Assembly: GCA_903831255.1 (NCBI GenBank)
Contig: CAIKWZ010000065.1
Span: 1-60,764 of the forward strand
DNA length: 60,764 nucleotides
Direction of reading: 5' to 3'
DNA from: an uncultured Alphaproteobacteria bacterium
GTDB taxonomy: Bacteria; Pseudomonadota; Alphaproteobacteria; Caulobacterales; Hyphomonadaceae
Of this stretch, positions 1 through 9,730 are shown piece by piece; position 1 is the stretch's first letter, and each line of letters starts with the position of its first letter. The notes beneath the pieces were generated by a model, which saw only the letters and a list, made by a program, of their open reading frames with translations, did not search any database and was not told the origin of the DNA. Position numbers and translations under genes: made by a program.

Positions 1-114
1 ATCGGGAAAGACGGAAAGATTCTTCTGTCGCATACGACGCAAAAGCCGGACGAACACATCACCAAGACCCTCGCCGCAGTGAAGTCATTGTCTGGCGGAG
101 CTCATAAGCACTGA
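1..114 (+). CDS. C-terminal end of a peroxiredoxin-like protein (partial)
   Basis: Only the last 37 codons lie in the window. They read in frame from base 1 to a TGA at 112-114, beginning with IGKDGKI and ending in a helix-like tail rich in Lys and Ala. A strand-turn-strand followed by a C-terminal helix after a G-K-D/N-G-K motif is typical of the AhpC/TSA (Bcp/PrxQ) thioredoxin fold, so a thiol peroxidase is the most likely identity. The catalytic cysteine would lie upstream of the window and cannot be checked. The gene converges on bamD, and a hairpin terminator lies between them. Confidence 0.5.
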   Translation: MGKDGKILLSHTTQKPDEHITKTLAAVKSLSGGAHKH

Positions 115-146
115 AAGGCAGGGCCATTACCCTTGCGAAGATAAAA

Positions 147-173
147 ACGACCGGCGGGTCTCCCGCCGGTCGT
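147..173 (-). terminator. Rho-independent terminator at the end of the dcw cluster
   Basis: There is a perfect 12-bp inverted repeat (left arm 147-158, right arm 162-173) with a 3-nt loop. Read on the minus strand it is followed by TTTTAT, the classic intrinsic terminator form, and it lies 31 bp past the bamD stop. On the plus strand the following bases are not a U-run, so it probably stops bamD transcripts best. It could still act on the convergent peroxiredoxin-like gene. Confidence 0.8.
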
Positions 174-203
174 ATCGTTTAAAAGCTCGATTGTCTGGAT
201 CGA

Positions 204-1043
204 TCAGAAGATGCCGTCCCACATGCGTGACAGCCAGTTGCCCTGGTTGTCCTTCGGCGCGGTGGGCAGCTCTATTCCCTTACCGGTCATGAGCTCATAC
301 GTATCGGCGTACCACTCCGAACCCGGATAATTGTAGCCAAGCACCGCCGCAGCCGCCTGACCCTGCCCCGTCAGGCCGATAGACAGATACGACTCGACAA
401 GCCTGTGAAGCGCTTCGGGCGTATGAGTGGTCGTATCGTATGTCTTGATCACAGTCTGAAAGCGATTGATCGCAGCCAGGTGCTCGTTCCGCTTAAGATA
501 ATAGCGCCCAATCTCCATTTCCTTGCCCGCTAGCTGGTCACGGACCATGTCCGTTTTCAGCTCGGCGTCCCGTGCGTACTCGCTTTCAGGAAACCGGGCG
601 GTCACCTCCTTGAGGGCGGCAAGAGCCAGTTCAGACCGGGCCTGCTCGCGCCCGACATCAATAATCTGATCAAAATTCGAAACAGCGACCAGATAATACG
701 CATAAGGCGCGTCCTCCGCGCCCGGGTGAAGAGCGATGTACTCCTGGGCGCTGGACACCGCCTTGTCGTAATCTCTGGACCGATAATGAGCATACGCAGC
801 CATAAGCATGGATCTCTGGGCCCACACTGAGTAGGGATGCTGGCGCTGCACCTCTGCAAACTGCTGGGCCGCGAGGTCCCAGTTTTTACGATCTAGGCTT
901 TCTGTGGCCTCTGAGTAGATCGTCTCCACCGGACGCTCGACATAGGCAAGCTCCTCCTGGCGCGCAGAGCTCGCGCAGGCGCTGACCGCCAGCCCTGCAA
1001 GAGCCGCGACAAAACGCGCCTTCGGAAGATTGGCTGATCGCAT
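204..1043 (-). CDS. bamD: Outer membrane protein assembly factor BamD
   Basis: The 279-aa lipoprotein has a signal peptide ending in a lipobox (LAVSAC, Cys at about residue 23) and TPR-type repeats over the rest. The QFAEVQRQHPYSVWAQRS segment and the later RFPESEYARDA repeat are characteristic of BamD/ComL (YfiO). It is an essential periplasmic lipoprotein of the BAM complex that works with BamA to fold beta-barrel proteins into the outer membrane. The ATG is preceded by GGAG about 8 nt upstream. It is the last gene of the dcw-lpxC cluster, 75 bp after the DUF4349 gene, and is followed by a strong terminator. Placement after lpxC is common in alphaproteobacteria. Confidence 0.95.
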   Translation of the reverse strand: MRSANLPKARFVAALAGLAVSACASSARQEELAYVERPVETIYSEATESLDRKNWDLAAQQFAEVQRQHPYSVWAQRSMLMAAYAHYRSRDYDKAVSSAQEYIALHPGAEDAPYAYYLVAVSNFDQIIDVGREQARSELALAALKEVTARFPESEYARDAELKTDMVRDQLAGKEMEIGRYYLKRNEHLAAINRFQTVIKTYDTTTHTPEALHRLVESYLSIGLTGQGQAAAAVLGYNYPGSEWYADTYELMTGKGIELPTAPKDNQGNWLSRMWDGIF

Positions 1044-1118
1044 GTTGAACGCTCCAGAGGCCTAGACGGAGACTTTGTAGACCAAAGACAGACCCCAGTC
1101 CAAGTCCATACGCTGCGA

Positions 1119-2075
1119 TCAGAATGATCTTGTCGTGCCGCCGCCCGAAGGGGGCGCCTGCTTCTTGTTTCGACGGCGGAGACGTCCCAGCAGGGCCCAT
1201 CCGCCCCAGGCCAGGACACCCAGAGCAATAACCCATGGCAAGGCCCCGGCGATGAACGTCACCACCCCGGCCAAGGATACGACCAGGCTGGGAATGATAC
1301 CGGACACAGCCTCGGCCAGCGGCCTCCAGACAGACCCTGACACAGGCGAGAACCGAGGCTGATAACTCAAGGTCAGGGACGACATAGATACACGCGCCCG
1401 CATCGCATTAAGGACAGACTGGGTCGAATCGATTTCCGCCTGCACACGGGCAAGCTCCCGTTCAATCTCCAGCAGATCGCCAAGCTTGCCTGGACGATCC
1501 CGAAGAAGGCCCTGAAGACGACTACGAAGGGATCGATTCGTCTCAAGGCGAACCGATGTGTCGATAATCTGGACAGTAAGATCCTCCGAGGAGGTCTGGC
1601 TGGAATCAAGCTTTGCATCGAAGGGCTCCAGACCGTCCTCAAGCCCTGAACGAAACCCGCTGACCCAACCAGAAGAAGCTCTGAGCTCGAGACTGCCGCT
1701 TGCATAATCCTCGCCGAGACCGGTGATGGAGGAAGACACAACGAAGCACTGCTCGGGCCCGGCCGCCTCGCATGCGCCGCGGTGCGCATCGAGCAGCTCC
1801 TCCATCTGTCCAGTCGGAACTGCAATCCCGAAAGCGTAAGCATAGGCGATCAGCCGCCCCTGCCCTTCGCCAGGCGACACAGGAGGCCCATCCGGATCAG
1901 CGGCTTCACCCGCTGAAACAGACGGAAGCATCCGAGGTTCAGCGGCCTCGAGCTGCTTAAACTCAGCAGCCGACGAACCTTCATTGTCGGAGGAAAAAGA
2001 CTGTGCCCGATCGGCCCTCTGGCAGCCGACTGACAGGAGGCCAACCGCCGTCACGAGTGCGATCCAGGCTTTCAT
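1119..2075 (-). CDS. DUF4349-family membrane-anchored lipoprotein
   Basis: The 318-aa protein has an N-terminal signal with lipobox LSVGC, a long acidic/Ser-rich stretch, then the DUF4349 core. The core shows the pattern ...TSVRLETNRSLRSRL...GDLLEIERELARVQAEI..., a coiled-coil helix, followed by a beta segment. A strongly hydrophobic region near residues 250-295 ends in a basic RRRNKK tail and is probably one or two membrane helices. The family is widespread and its biochemical role is not established; some members are annotated as putative anti-sigma factors. It sits between lpxC and bamD on the same strand, which suggests envelope function but does not prove it. Confidence 0.75.
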   Translation of the reverse strand: MKAWIALVTAVGLLSVGCQRADRAQSFSSDNEGSSAAEFKQLEAAEPRMLPSVSAGEAADPDGPPVSPGEGQGRLIAYAYAFGIAVPTGQMEELLDAHRGACEAAGPEQCFVVSSSITGLGEDYASGSLELRASSGWVSGFRSGLEDGLEPFDAKLDSSQTSSEDLTVQIIDTSVRLETNRSLRSRLQGLLRDRPGKLGDLLEIERELARVQAEIDSTQSVLNAMRARVSMSSLTLSYQPRFSPVSGSVWRPLAEAVSGIIPSLVVSLAGVVTFIAGALPWVIALGVLAWGGWALLGRLRRRNKKQAPPSGGGTTRSF

Positions 2076-2138
2076 CTCTCTGGCTCCCTGATCCGGACAC
2101 TAAGAGGTCGAAGGACACAACGCACGGCATCCAACTCG

Positions 2139-3026
2139 TCAGCTCGTCCGGGAGGACGCAACACCCTCAGTCGCGGTGCGCCAGACAAACGTGGACGGAT
2201 CGCTGAAAATCGCTCGCAGCAAACGATTATTGAGGTCATGACCAGGCTGGAACCCTTCATAGAAGCCCTCGATGGGACCGCCTGCAAGAAACAGATCGCC
2301 AATGACATCCAACAGCTTATGCCGAACGAACTCGTCAGGACATTGCAAGCCGGCAGGGTTCAGGACCTGATCTCCGTCAATAACGATGGCGTTATCCATC
2401 GAGCCGCCTCGTGCGAGCCCGCGTGATCGAAGAGCCTCTACCGTCTCGAGAAACCCGAATGTTCGCGCAAAGGCGACATCACGCTCAAACGCCCCCGGCG
2501 TCATCGTGAAGTCTACAGACTGACGTCCGATAGCGCGGGTCTTAAAGTCGATCTCAACCCGAAAGCGAGCCTCGGAACATGGCGACAAGCGAACCCATTT
2601 GACGCCGTCACGAACCTCTACAGGTCGAACAATCTTCAAAACCCGTCTCGTCACAGTCTGGATGTCAGAACCCGCCAGCGAGAGCAGACGAGAAAAGGGC
2701 GACGACGATCCGTCCAGAATGGGCGCCTCAGGACCGTCAAGCTCCACGGTCAGATTATCGATTCCCGCGCCGGCGCATGCGGCAAGAAGGTGCTCCACGG
2801 TCGCCACGCTCACACCGTCCGTGTTGCACAGATTGGTTCCGAGCTGAGTGGTGGCCACATTCATCGCCAGAGCAGGAACAACATTATCCCGGCCCACAAT
2901 ATCCGTACGGATGAAACGGACCCCTTGATCCGGCAGGGCGGCCTTTAGCAGAAGGGCCACATTGACGCCGGTATGAAGCCCGACGCCGGAGCAGCTGACC
3001 TCACGGGCGATGGTCGTCTGAAACAA
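2139..3026 (-). CDS. lpxC: UDP-3-O-acyl-N-acetylglucosamine deacetylase LpxC
   Basis: This is the committed, zinc-dependent step of lipid A synthesis in the cytoplasm. The 295-aa protein carries the LpxC signatures: VEHLLAA (first zinc His), HKLLDVIGDLFLAG (second His and catalytic-region Asp) and a GHDLNN His near the C terminus. The only start that keeps the conserved N terminus (QTTIAREVSCSGVGLHTG) is a TTG at 3026, because a TAA lies six codons upstream. AAGGGG lies about 9 nt before the TTG. The weak start may hold expression down, fitting an enzyme whose level is tightly controlled. It follows ftsZ by 83 bp. Confidence 0.96.
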   Translation of the reverse strand: MFQTTIAREVSCSGVGLHTGVNVALLLKAALPDQGVRFIRTDIVGRDNVVPALAMNVATTQLGTNLCNTDGVSVATVEHLLAACAGAGIDNLTVELDGPEAPILDGSSSPFSRLLSLAGSDIQTVTRRVLKIVRPVEVRDGVKWVRLSPCSEARFRVEIDFKTRAIGRQSVDFTMTPGAFERDVAFARTFGFLETVEALRSRGLARGGSMDNAIVIDGDQVLNPAGLQCPDEFVRHKLLDVIGDLFLAGGPIEGFYEGFQPGHDLNNRLLRAIFSDPSTFVWRTATEGVASSRTS

Positions 3027-3109
3027 CGGGCGAAGCCCCTTCGATTACCGGATCCGACGGAAATCTCGCCGCCGGGAGTTCAGGGCGCAACCCTTATCGA
3101 AGAGCACGC

Positions 3110-4525
3110 CTAAGTATTCGACGATCGTCTGAGAAAGGCCGGAATTTCAAGATCATTGTCAAACTTGTCATCAGAGACGGACGCCGGAGTATCGGCAGAA
3201 GCCTGCGCCGGACGATCCGACTTCGCCTTGAATCCACCAAAAAGCGAGCCGAAGGCGCGACTGGATGGCTCAGAGGCAGGAACGGCAGGGGGAGCAGCAG
3301 GCGCAATCGCAGGCGCAGCCGCGATCTCCGCCTCAACCTCCTCACTTTCATCGTCCTCCACAGGCGTCGGACGCACAGGCGCACGGATAATCGGATGGGA
3401 GGGTCGAACAGGCGCCTCAATCGCCAGGGCTGCCTCAGGAACGGCCTCCTGAACCCGCACAACGGGCTCGTCCAGGATCGGCGGCGAGGAGACAGCGTCC
3501 TCAGTCGCAGAGATGTCGACGACTGCTGGAGCGACGGGAGCGGCCACGACGCCGACAGGTGCTGAGGGAATGCGGGTCACATCTGTTCGGCTCACGCCGG
3601 CCGCCACTACAGACACCCGGATCCGGCCCTCCATGGCCTCATCGAATGTCGAACCCAGGATGAGGTGCGCATCAGGATCGACCTCCCGGCGGATCTCATT
3701 GGCAGCCTCATCGACCTCGAAAAGAGTCATGTCGCGACCGCCGGTAATATTGATCAGAACCCCGCGTGCGCCCCTCATCGACACATCGTCCAGAAGCGGA
3801 TTCGCAATTGCGGCACGAGAGGCTGCAAGAGCGCGATCATCTCCTTCGGCCTCGCCGGTTCCCATCATGGCCGTACCCATTCCAGCCATGACAGTCCGCA
3901 CGTCCGCGAAATCAAGATTGATCAGGCCCGGCATGACCATCAGATCGGTAATCCCGCGCACCCCGGAATAAAGGACACGGTCAGCCATATGGAACGCTTC
4001 CGCAAACGTGGTGTTGCGGCTCGCAATCCTGAACAGATTCTGATTTGGAATGATAATCAGCGTGTCCACCTCTGAACGAAGATCGCCGATGCCTCGCTCA
4101 GCCACCGCCATGCGCCGCCTGCCTTCAAAATCGAAAGGCTTGGTTACGACACCGACAGTGAGCACTTTCTGCTCCCGGGCGATGCGGGCGATGATCGGAG
4201 CCGCACCAGTCCCGGTGCCGCCGCCCATACCGGCGGCGATGAAACACATGTGAGCGCCTTGAAGCAGCTTCCGGATTTCCTCGGAGGACTCCTTGGCCGC
4301 CTCGGCTCCAACCTCAGGATTGGCGCCGGCTCCAAGGCCCTCTGTACGATTGGCGCCAAGCTGGATTTGTTTGGGGGCTTTGGAGCGCGAGAGAGCCTGA
4401 GCATCCGTGTTTGCGACGACAAACTCGACGCCCTGAAGATTGGCTTCGATCATGTTGTTGACCGCATTACCACCGGCGCCGCCGACGCCGATGACAACTA
4501 TGCGGGGGCTCAGTTCAACGGCCAT
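3110..4525 (-). CDS. ftsZ: Cell division protein FtsZ
   Basis: The 471-aa tubulin-like GTPase forms the Z ring. The G-box [12 protein letters not shown], the N-terminal [13 protein letters not shown] and the T7 loop region ([11 protein letters not shown]) are all present. A long Pro/Ala/Glu-rich linker (about residues 325-455) leads to the conserved C-terminal peptide EIPAFLRR that binds FtsA and other partners. The chosen ATG at 4525 has GAGG 6 nt upstream; a GTG one codon earlier is too close to that site. The linker is long, as in other alphaproteobacteria. ftsA lies about 100 bp upstream on the same strand. Confidence 0.97.
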   Translation of the reverse strand: MAVELSPRIVVIGVGGAGGNAVNNMIEANLQGVEFVVANTDAQALSRSKAPKQIQLGANRTEGLGAGANPEVGAEAAKESSEEIRKLLQGAHMCFIAAGMGGGTGTGAAPIIARIAREQKVLTVGVVTKPFDFEGRRRMAVAERGIGDLRSEVDTLIIIPNQNLFRIASRNTTFAEAFHMADRVLYSGVRGITDLMVMPGLINLDFADVRTVMAGMGTAMMGTGEAEGDDRALAASRAAIANPLLDDVSMRGARGVLINITGGRDMTLFEVDEAANEIRREVDPDAHLILGSTFDEAMEGRIRVSVVAAGVSRTDVTRIPSAPVGVVAAPVAPAVVDISATEDAVSSPPILDEPVVRVQEAVPEAALAIEAPVRPSHPIIRAPVRPTPVEDDESEEVEAEIAAAPAIAPAAPPAVPASEPSSRAFGSLFGGFKAKSDRPAQASADTPASVSDDKFDNDLEIPAFLRRSSNT

Positions 4526-4628
4526 CACACACCTCGACGAAACACGCCCCCCAAGATCCGCAGGATCAAGGCTATTTGAGGGAGAATCGAAGGTTATGCC
4601 TAAGTCTGTCTTAAAGCGGCAGGAATTT

Positions 4629-5921
4629 TCAGAAATTTTCTTTCAGCCACGCGGCCAGACTTCTCAGCATCCCGGCTGAATCGCCATCCGCGCCAACCTG
4701 CCCCGGTCGAACCGCGCCGAGTCCATTGAGCATTTCCCATCGAACCAGTCCTGCGGCTGACGAGAAGGCTGGAGCCCCGAAAACCTCCCCCAGACCGCGG
4801 ACATTGGCCGGCCTCGCCAGGCGAACCGGGGCACGAAAAACATCTTCGGCGACTTCTCGGATGCCGACAAGCTGACTACCGCCGCCTGTCAGGACGATAC
4901 GTCTCGGCAACGGACGCCCCGCTGCCGAGGCGCGCGACAGCTGACTATCCAGAAGCTCGAATAATTCCTCGATCCTGGGCCTGAGGATACGAACGATGTC
5001 AGCTCGGGTGCACTGAGCCGCCTCCAGACGCCCGTCCGCACCGAGGCGCGGCGCCTCCACCAGTTCGAAGGCGTCCACATCGGTCAAAGCGACAGCTCCA
5101 TAGAGCGTCTTGAGGCGCTCTGCTGCAGCATTGGTGGTTCCCAGTCCCTGGGCCAGATCTGCGGTCGCCTTCGAGCAGCCTATCGGAAGTGTTTCAATAT
5201 GAACGAGGTCTCCTTCATCGAAAGCAGCGGCGCTGGTGACGCCGCCGCCAAGATCAATGACGACAACCCCGTTTTGGGCCTCATCCTCCACGAGGACCGA
5301 CAATCCAGAAGCGTAACAGGACGAAACCAGCGCTACAGGATTAAGGTGGGCCTTACCGATACATCGGGCGATGTTCCGCAGACCGGCCTGCGGAGCCGAT
5401 ACAACCACAAAGCTGGCAGCAAGAACATCGGCGCACATGCCTCGAGGATCTCGCACGCCCGACATTCCATCGACCGTGAATGAAAGCGACGAATAGTGCA
5501 GGATCTTACGACCAGCAGCCTGAAAACTCTCAAGCGCGGCATCGCGAACCTCGCGAACATGCTGTGCGACGATTTCCCGGCCCGACAGCTGGGTTTTCGC
5601 GCGTACGATACTGCTTCGAATATCCGGGCCGCTAACGCCGACCACCACATCATTGATCCGCTGATCGGCGCCCCGTTCCGCCTGCTCAACCGCAAGCCGG
5701 ATCGATCGCTCAAGGGCGTCAAGGTCCACCACCGCGCCGGCTTTCATTCCGCGCGTGGCCTGAACCCCAGCCGCCGCAATGAGCGGCTCACCGTCAACCG
5801 CATCAGAGCGCCTCGAGATCATACACGTGATCTTAGAGGTCCCGATATCAAGCGCGGCGACCAGCGGGCTGCGACCCAGGCTGCGATCCCGGCCTCCGGC
5901 GCGTTGAGCGAGCCCGGACAT
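4629..5921 (-). CDS. ftsA: Cell division protein FtsA
   Basis: The 430-aa actin-like ATPase tethers FtsZ to the inner membrane. Visible are phosphate 1 (ALDIGTSKI), the phosphate 2 region ([10 protein letters not shown]), the adenosine motif (LTGGGSQL) and the C-terminal amphipathic membrane-targeting helix ([13 protein letters not shown]), so the protein appears complete. The start ATG at 5921 lies 4 bp after the ftsQ stop, with GGAGG about 11 nt upstream inside ftsQ. It belongs to the ddl-ftsQ-ftsA-ftsZ block. Confidence 0.96.
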   Translation of the reverse strand: MSGLAQRAGGRDRSLGRSPLVAALDIGTSKITCMISRRSDAVDGEPLIAAAGVQATRGMKAGAVVDLDALERSIRLAVEQAERGADQRINDVVVGVSGPDIRSSIVRAKTQLSGREIVAQHVREVRDAALESFQAAGRKILHYSSLSFTVDGMSGVRDPRGMCADVLAASFVVVSAPQAGLRNIARCIGKAHLNPVALVSSCYASGLSVLVEDEAQNGVVVIDLGGGVTSAAAFDEGDLVHIETLPIGCSKATADLAQGLGTTNAAAERLKTLYGAVALTDVDAFELVEAPRLGADGRLEAAQCTRADIVRILRPRIEELFELLDSQLSRASAAGRPLPRRIVLTGGGSQLVGIREVAEDVFRAPVRLARPANVRGLGEVFGAPAFSSAAGLVRWEMLNGLGAVRPGQVGADGDSAGMLRSLAAWLKENF

Positions 5922-5925
5922 GGCT

Positions 5926-6810
5926 TCATGCGCCTCCGAGCTCGGACGAGGGGGGCGCCCCAGGCAGAGGTCTCAGCGCGAACCGATCGGGATGACGGGC
6001 GTCGATACGCGATACAGGAAGCTCGAGAATGCGGTTCTGAGCCTGAAGAAAATTAAGCGCCCTCAAAGCCTCGCCCATTTCGCCATCCGCCGGAAGCGCC
6101 ACATCCACTCCCTCTTCAAACCGGATGTCCCATCGGCGTCCGCCGATCCGCTCAGCGCCGTCGAGACGAATCGCCAACTCGGGATAATCACCCAGGGCGG
6201 CCAGCAGGGCCGGCGCTGCATGGTTGCCCTCGGCCCCGCTTATACGGGGCAGGTGGAGATGATCATTCATATCCGCCTGAACAAAGACTTCGCCATGCTG
6301 ATCAATGACCTTCCACGTCTCACCGTCCCGCCACAGAGCGACCGGCTCCCGGGTCTCCGCGATGATAGTGATCTGATCTGGCCACAAGCGCTGGACGCTG
6401 ACCCCGCCGACGGCATCGAGCTCCTCAACTCGAGCCTTAATAGCCGAGGGATCGGCGGCAAGCATGCTCTCGCCGGGTTCCAGCATCGCAGCATCCCGGG
6501 CGCGCTGCTCGAGAAGCGGATCAAGACCGACCACAACGATCTTGTCGACCGTGAGGCCGGCGGATCTCATCACCGCATCAAGTCCAGAGTCCATGCGGAC
6601 GCCAACAGATCCCAATGAGCCGCCAAGCCAGGCCGCGGCGGCGATAACAGCGGCCAGCCCGACAACAGACGCGAACGCGTAAGCCCCTATTCTCTCTCTG
6701 AGATTTTGGGCTTCATAGGGAGACGCCAGAGCGGATCTTGACGAGGGAAGCTCATTGTCGAACTCCTCGTCGTTCTCAACCTTCGGACGGGGCCGTATCA
6801 CCTTTGGCAT
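5926..6810 (-). CDS. ftsQ: Cell division protein FtsQ (DivIB)
   Basis: The 294-aa bitopic membrane protein has a basic, acidic-patched cytoplasmic tail (about 40 residues) and one transmembrane helix at about residues 45-68 ([20 protein letters not shown]). A POTRA-like domain follows ([15 protein letters not shown]...), then the FtsQ C-terminal domain. FtsQ links FtsL/FtsB to the divisome and helps recruit FtsW and FtsI. Sequence conservation is low, as usual for FtsQ. Position between ddl and ftsA, topology and length settle the call. Its start overlaps the ddl stop by 13 nt. Confidence 0.92.
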   Translation of the reverse strand: MPKVIRPRPKVENDEEFDNELPSSRSALASPYEAQNLRERIGAYAFASVVGLAAVIAAAAWLGGSLGSVGVRMDSGLDAVMRSAGLTVDKIVVVGLDPLLEQRARDAAMLEPGESMLAADPSAIKARVEELDAVGGVSVQRLWPDQITIIAETREPVALWRDGETWKVIDQHGEVFVQADMNDHLHLPRISGAEGNHAAPALLAALGDYPELAIRLDGAERIGGRRWDIRFEEGVDVALPADGEMGEALRALNFLQAQNRILELPVSRIDARHPDRFALRPLPGAPPSSELGGA

Positions 6811-7706
6811 GAGGCGTCCTCGATCATCCAGCTGACCAGCGACGGATAGTCGATCCCAAGATAAGCCGCCTGCTCGGGAATGAGAGAGGTGGGCGTCATG
6901 CCTGGCTGTGTGTTGGTTTCGAGTATCACCAGTCGATCCGCTTGTTCGTCATACCTGAAATCCGATCGCGTCACGCCCCTGCAGCCGAGAGCCGTATGCG
7001 CACGGAGCGACGCATCGAGCGCCGCAGCAGTGACCCGGTCGGGAAGGGCTGCAGGCAACACATGACGAGACCCTCCGGCGTCATATTTTGCTTGGTAATC
7101 GTAATATTCCCTTAAAGTCGTGATCTCGGTCACAGCCATAGCTCGATCGCCCATCACGCCTACCGTGAGTTCGCGACCAGGAATAAAGGCCTCGACAAGA
7201 GCCCGACGCCCGAAACTCCAGGTTCCATCCGAGAGCTCTTTCGGAGGGCGGTTCGCGCCTTTTGGAATAATGCGAACGCCAAAACTCGAACCTTCCGCGA
7301 TCGGCTTGATCACATAGGGCGGGGCCATCACATGGTCCCGCGCGATATCCGCGAGCTCAAACACCCCGCCTTCGGCGATGTCGAGACCATGCTGGGCGTA
7401 AATCGCGCGGGCTTTGTCCTTGTCCATGGCGAGAGCGGAGGCCAGCACGCCTGAATGCGTGTAGGGAATGCCCAGTATTTCAAGAAGCCCCTGGACACAG
7501 CCGTCCTCCCCCCAGGGACCATGAAGCGCGTTGAGGACCACGTCGGGAGCGCACGCGCGCAACCGTTCCGCCAGGTCCCGATCAGCGTCGATCTCAATAA
7601 CGTCATAGTCCCGCGCTCGCGCAGCGGCGGCCATGCCTCGCCCCGAAGATAATGAGACGGGCCGTTCCGACGACCAGCCCCCGGCAATGACCGCGACCCG
7701 TTTCAT
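6798..7706 (-). CDS. ddl: D-alanine--D-alanine ligase
   Basis: The 302-aa ATP-grasp ligase makes the D-Ala-D-Ala dipeptide used by MurF. Signatures include [15 protein letters not shown] (substrate loop), the ATP-binding [11 protein letters not shown] and [13 protein letters not shown] (metal-binding Glu/Asn). The ATG at 7706 is preceded by GAGG at 6 nt. An in-frame TTG four codons earlier overlaps that ribosome-binding site and was rejected. It is the first gene of the right-hand dcw sub-operon. In related genomes murB usually lies immediately upstream, but here a 6.5-kb block intervenes, so ddl probably has its own promoter in the 124-bp divergent gap at 7707-7830. Confidence 0.96.
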   Translation of the reverse strand: MKRVAVIAGGWSSERPVSLSSGRGMAAAARARDYDVIEIDADRDLAERLRACAPDVVLNALHGPWGEDGCVQGLLEILGIPYTHSGVLASALAMDKDKARAIYAQHGLDIAEGGVFELADIARDHVMAPPYVIKPIAEGSSFGVRIIPKGANRPPKELSDGTWSFGRRALVEAFIPGRELTVGVMGDRAMAVTEITTLREYYDYQAKYDAGGSRHVLPAALPDRVTAAALDASLRAHTALGCRGVTRSDFRYDEQADRLVILETNTQPGMTPTSLIPEQAAYLGIDYPSLVSWMIEDASCQR

Positions 7707-7830
7707 TGGGATCCTCAACTCTGTCGGAGATCGGCCCTCGACCTCTCTGACCCGAGTTCAATTTGGTCTGGATTACGATATGGTGAAAGGGCAAAGCGCA
7801 GACCGATGGCTCTCTGTCATCGGACGCTGG

Positions 7831-8964
7831 ATGGGGAGCGACGGGGCTGTGGGTCAAAACTGCAAGACCATACGACACGCGCTAGCGACTATCGCCCTCC
7901 TCGCAGCAACTGTGTCAGCTTGCGCCGCGCCCCAGACGAGCCAAAGCGTTCCGCCTACAGCGGCTGACCAGCTAACGGTGCTGCGGATAGGAGATGGCCC
8001 GATTATTCACCCGGGCCTTCACCCCTCGATTGGCGACAACATCCAGGGGCCATCTTTGATTAAGGTCCCCGATTGGGTTCAGGATCGGCTTGGAGACTAT
8101 TACCTGTATTTTGCCGACCATAAGGGAGGCTTTATTCGTCTCGCCTATGCGAACGACCTGCGTGGCCCCTGGACTGTTCATCCTCCAGGCGCGCTGCGTC
8201 TCAATCAGACGCCGTTCGCCCAGACACCTCCTGCATACACGGCGGCGGACCTCGAAGCTTTCAGAGCCCAGGTCACATCGGGCGGCATGAATGAGGCGCT
8301 CTTCAAAGACCTCGCTATGGACGCAGCCACCCCGCACATCGCGTCCCCTGATGTTCATGTCGATGAGAAAAGCCGACGGATCGTGATGTATTATCACGGC
8401 CTCGAATCCTTCGGCCGTCAGACGACACGGGTCGCAATCTCCGCAGACGGACAGAACTTCGCAGCGTTGGAAGAGGAACTCGGACGGACCTACTGGCGCG
8501 CATTCGATCATGACGGCATGACATACGCCATCGCCATGCCAGGGGTGTTTTACAGATCAAAGAACCCGCTTCAGGGCTTCGAACAGGGACCTAGCCTTTT
8601 CAAGCCGTCGATGCGCCATGCGGCGGTATTCAGGCGAGACAATACCCTTTTCGTCATCTGGACAGACGTCGGCGGAGAACCACCAGAACGCCTGCTCATC
8701 AGCAGAATCAACATCAGCGGTCCATGGGAGAACTGGCAGGTCAGTGAAACTCGCGAACTTCTCCGCCCGGAGCGACCCTGGGAAGGAGCTGATCTGCCGT
8801 TGACGCCGTCCTTTCGGAGCACCGCCCCGGGGCGGGTCAATCAACTCAGAGATCCTGCAGTCTTTGAAGAAGACGGACGACTATACCTCCTTTACGCCGT
8901 CGCTGGAGAAAGCGGAATCGCCATCTCTGAAATCAAAGGGCTCTCGGCCTCTCCGGCCCCCTGA
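7831..8964 (+). CDS. Beta-propeller (GH43-like) lipoprotein, putative glycosidase
   Basis: The 378-aa protein starts at an ATG (7831) giving a short N tail, a hydrophobic signal and lipobox ATVSAC, so it is probably an outer-membrane or periplasmic lipoprotein. The mature part has repeated beta-propeller blades: GPSLIKVPDW, YYLYFADHKGG, RLAYANDLRGPW, HIASPDVHVDEKS and RDPAVFEEDGRLYLLYA. These resemble five-bladed glycoside hydrolase family 43/32-type propellers. I did not confirm catalytic acids and no substrate is implied. The reading frame stays open to 7633, but upstream starts would overlap ddl and bury the signal peptide. It is divergent from ddl and 22 bp upstream of the HAD gene. Confidence 0.75.
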   Translation: MGSDGAVGQNCKTIRHALATIALLAATVSACAAPQTSQSVPPTAADQLTVLRIGDGPIIHPGLHPSIGDNIQGPSLIKVPDWVQDRLGDYYLYFADHKGGFIRLAYANDLRGPWTVHPPGALRLNQTPFAQTPPAYTAADLEAFRAQVTSGGMNEALFKDLAMDAATPHIASPDVHVDEKSRRIVMYYHGLESFGRQTTRVAISADGQNFAALEEELGRTYWRAFDHDGMTYAIAMPGVFYRSKNPLQGFEQGPSLFKPSMRHAAVFRRDNTLFVIWTDVGGEPPERLLISRINISGPWENWQVSETRELLRPERPWEGADLPLTPSFRSTAPGRVNQLRDPAVFEEDGRLYLLYAVAGESGIAISEIKGLSASPAP

Positions 8965-8986
8965 AACCTGAGAAGCGAGACAGCCG

Positions 8987-9697
8987 ATGCCCGTTTCACT
9001 CATTGGAATCGATGCCGACGACACGCTGTGGCATAACGAGACCGTATTCAGGATGACCCACCAGCGCTTCAACGAGCTGCTCGGAGAGTTCGCACCTCCA
9101 GAAGATATAGAAGCGACGCTCAATCAGACCGAACAGCGCAACATCGCCATCTATGGATACGGCGCGAAGGGCTTCACGCTGTCGATGATCGAGACGGCTC
9201 TCGAGGTCAGCGGTGGCCGCGTATCAGGCGCCGTGATGCGTGAGATCATGAACGCCGGAAAGGATATGATGCGCCACCCGGTCGCCCCATTGCCGGGGGT
9301 CGAGGCGGCGCTGTCAGAGTTAGCGCAGCGCGGCAAGCTTATTCTCATCACCAAAGGGGATCTGTTCCATCAGGAGAGCAAACTGGCCGCCTCCGGCCTT
9401 GGAAGCCGCTTTTCCGGCGTCGAAATCGTCAGTGAAAAAACGCCCGATATCTATCAGCGAATCTTTCAACGCCATGGGGGGACGCCTGACAGGGCTCTCA
9501 TGGCTGGCAACTCGATGAGGTCGGATGTTCTGCCGATGCTTGAGGCGGGAGGCTACGCGGCCTATGTTCCCTACCCTCTGATATGGTCTCACGAGGCCGC
9601 TGACCCGCCTGGGAATCATCCGCGCTTTCGGGAACTACCCGCCCTCGCGGATCTCTGCATATGGATTGATGAAATCCAGTACGCTGGAAAATCCTGA
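8987..9697 (+). CDS. HAD-superfamily hydrolase (phosphatase)
   Basis: The 236-aa cytoplasmic protein has all four HAD motifs: I, GIDADDTLW (nucleophile Asp9 and general acid Asp11); II, LITKGD (Thr); III, the Lys in VSEKTPD; IV, AGNSMRSDVLPMLEAG. A helical cap domain lies between motifs I and II, as in subfamily I phosphatases. The substrate cannot be read from sequence. It starts 22 bp after the beta-propeller gene and is likely co-transcribed with it. A weak ribosome-binding site precedes the ATG. Confidence 0.85.
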   Translation: MPVSLIGIDADDTLWHNETVFRMTHQRFNELLGEFAPPEDIEATLNQTEQRNIAIYGYGAKGFTLSMIETALEVSGGRVSGAVMREIMNAGKDMMRHPVAPLPGVEAALSELAQRGKLILITKGDLFHQESKLAASGLGSRFSGVEIVSEKTPDIYQRIFQRHGGTPDRALMAGNSMRSDVLPMLEAGGYAAYVPYPLIWSHEAADPPGNHPRFRELPALADLCIWIDEIQYAGKS

Positions 9698-9730
9698 TCG
9701 GCCGCTGTTCGATGAGCCTCAGAAACCGGA

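Noticed and set aside
7706-7718. TTG start four codons upstream for ddl
   Set aside because: It overlaps the GAGG ribosome-binding site of the ATG at 7706 and adds residues not seen in the family.
7633-7830. N-terminal extension of the beta-propeller lipoprotein
   Set aside because: It would overlap the divergent ddl start and place 66 hydrophilic residues before the signal peptide and lipobox.
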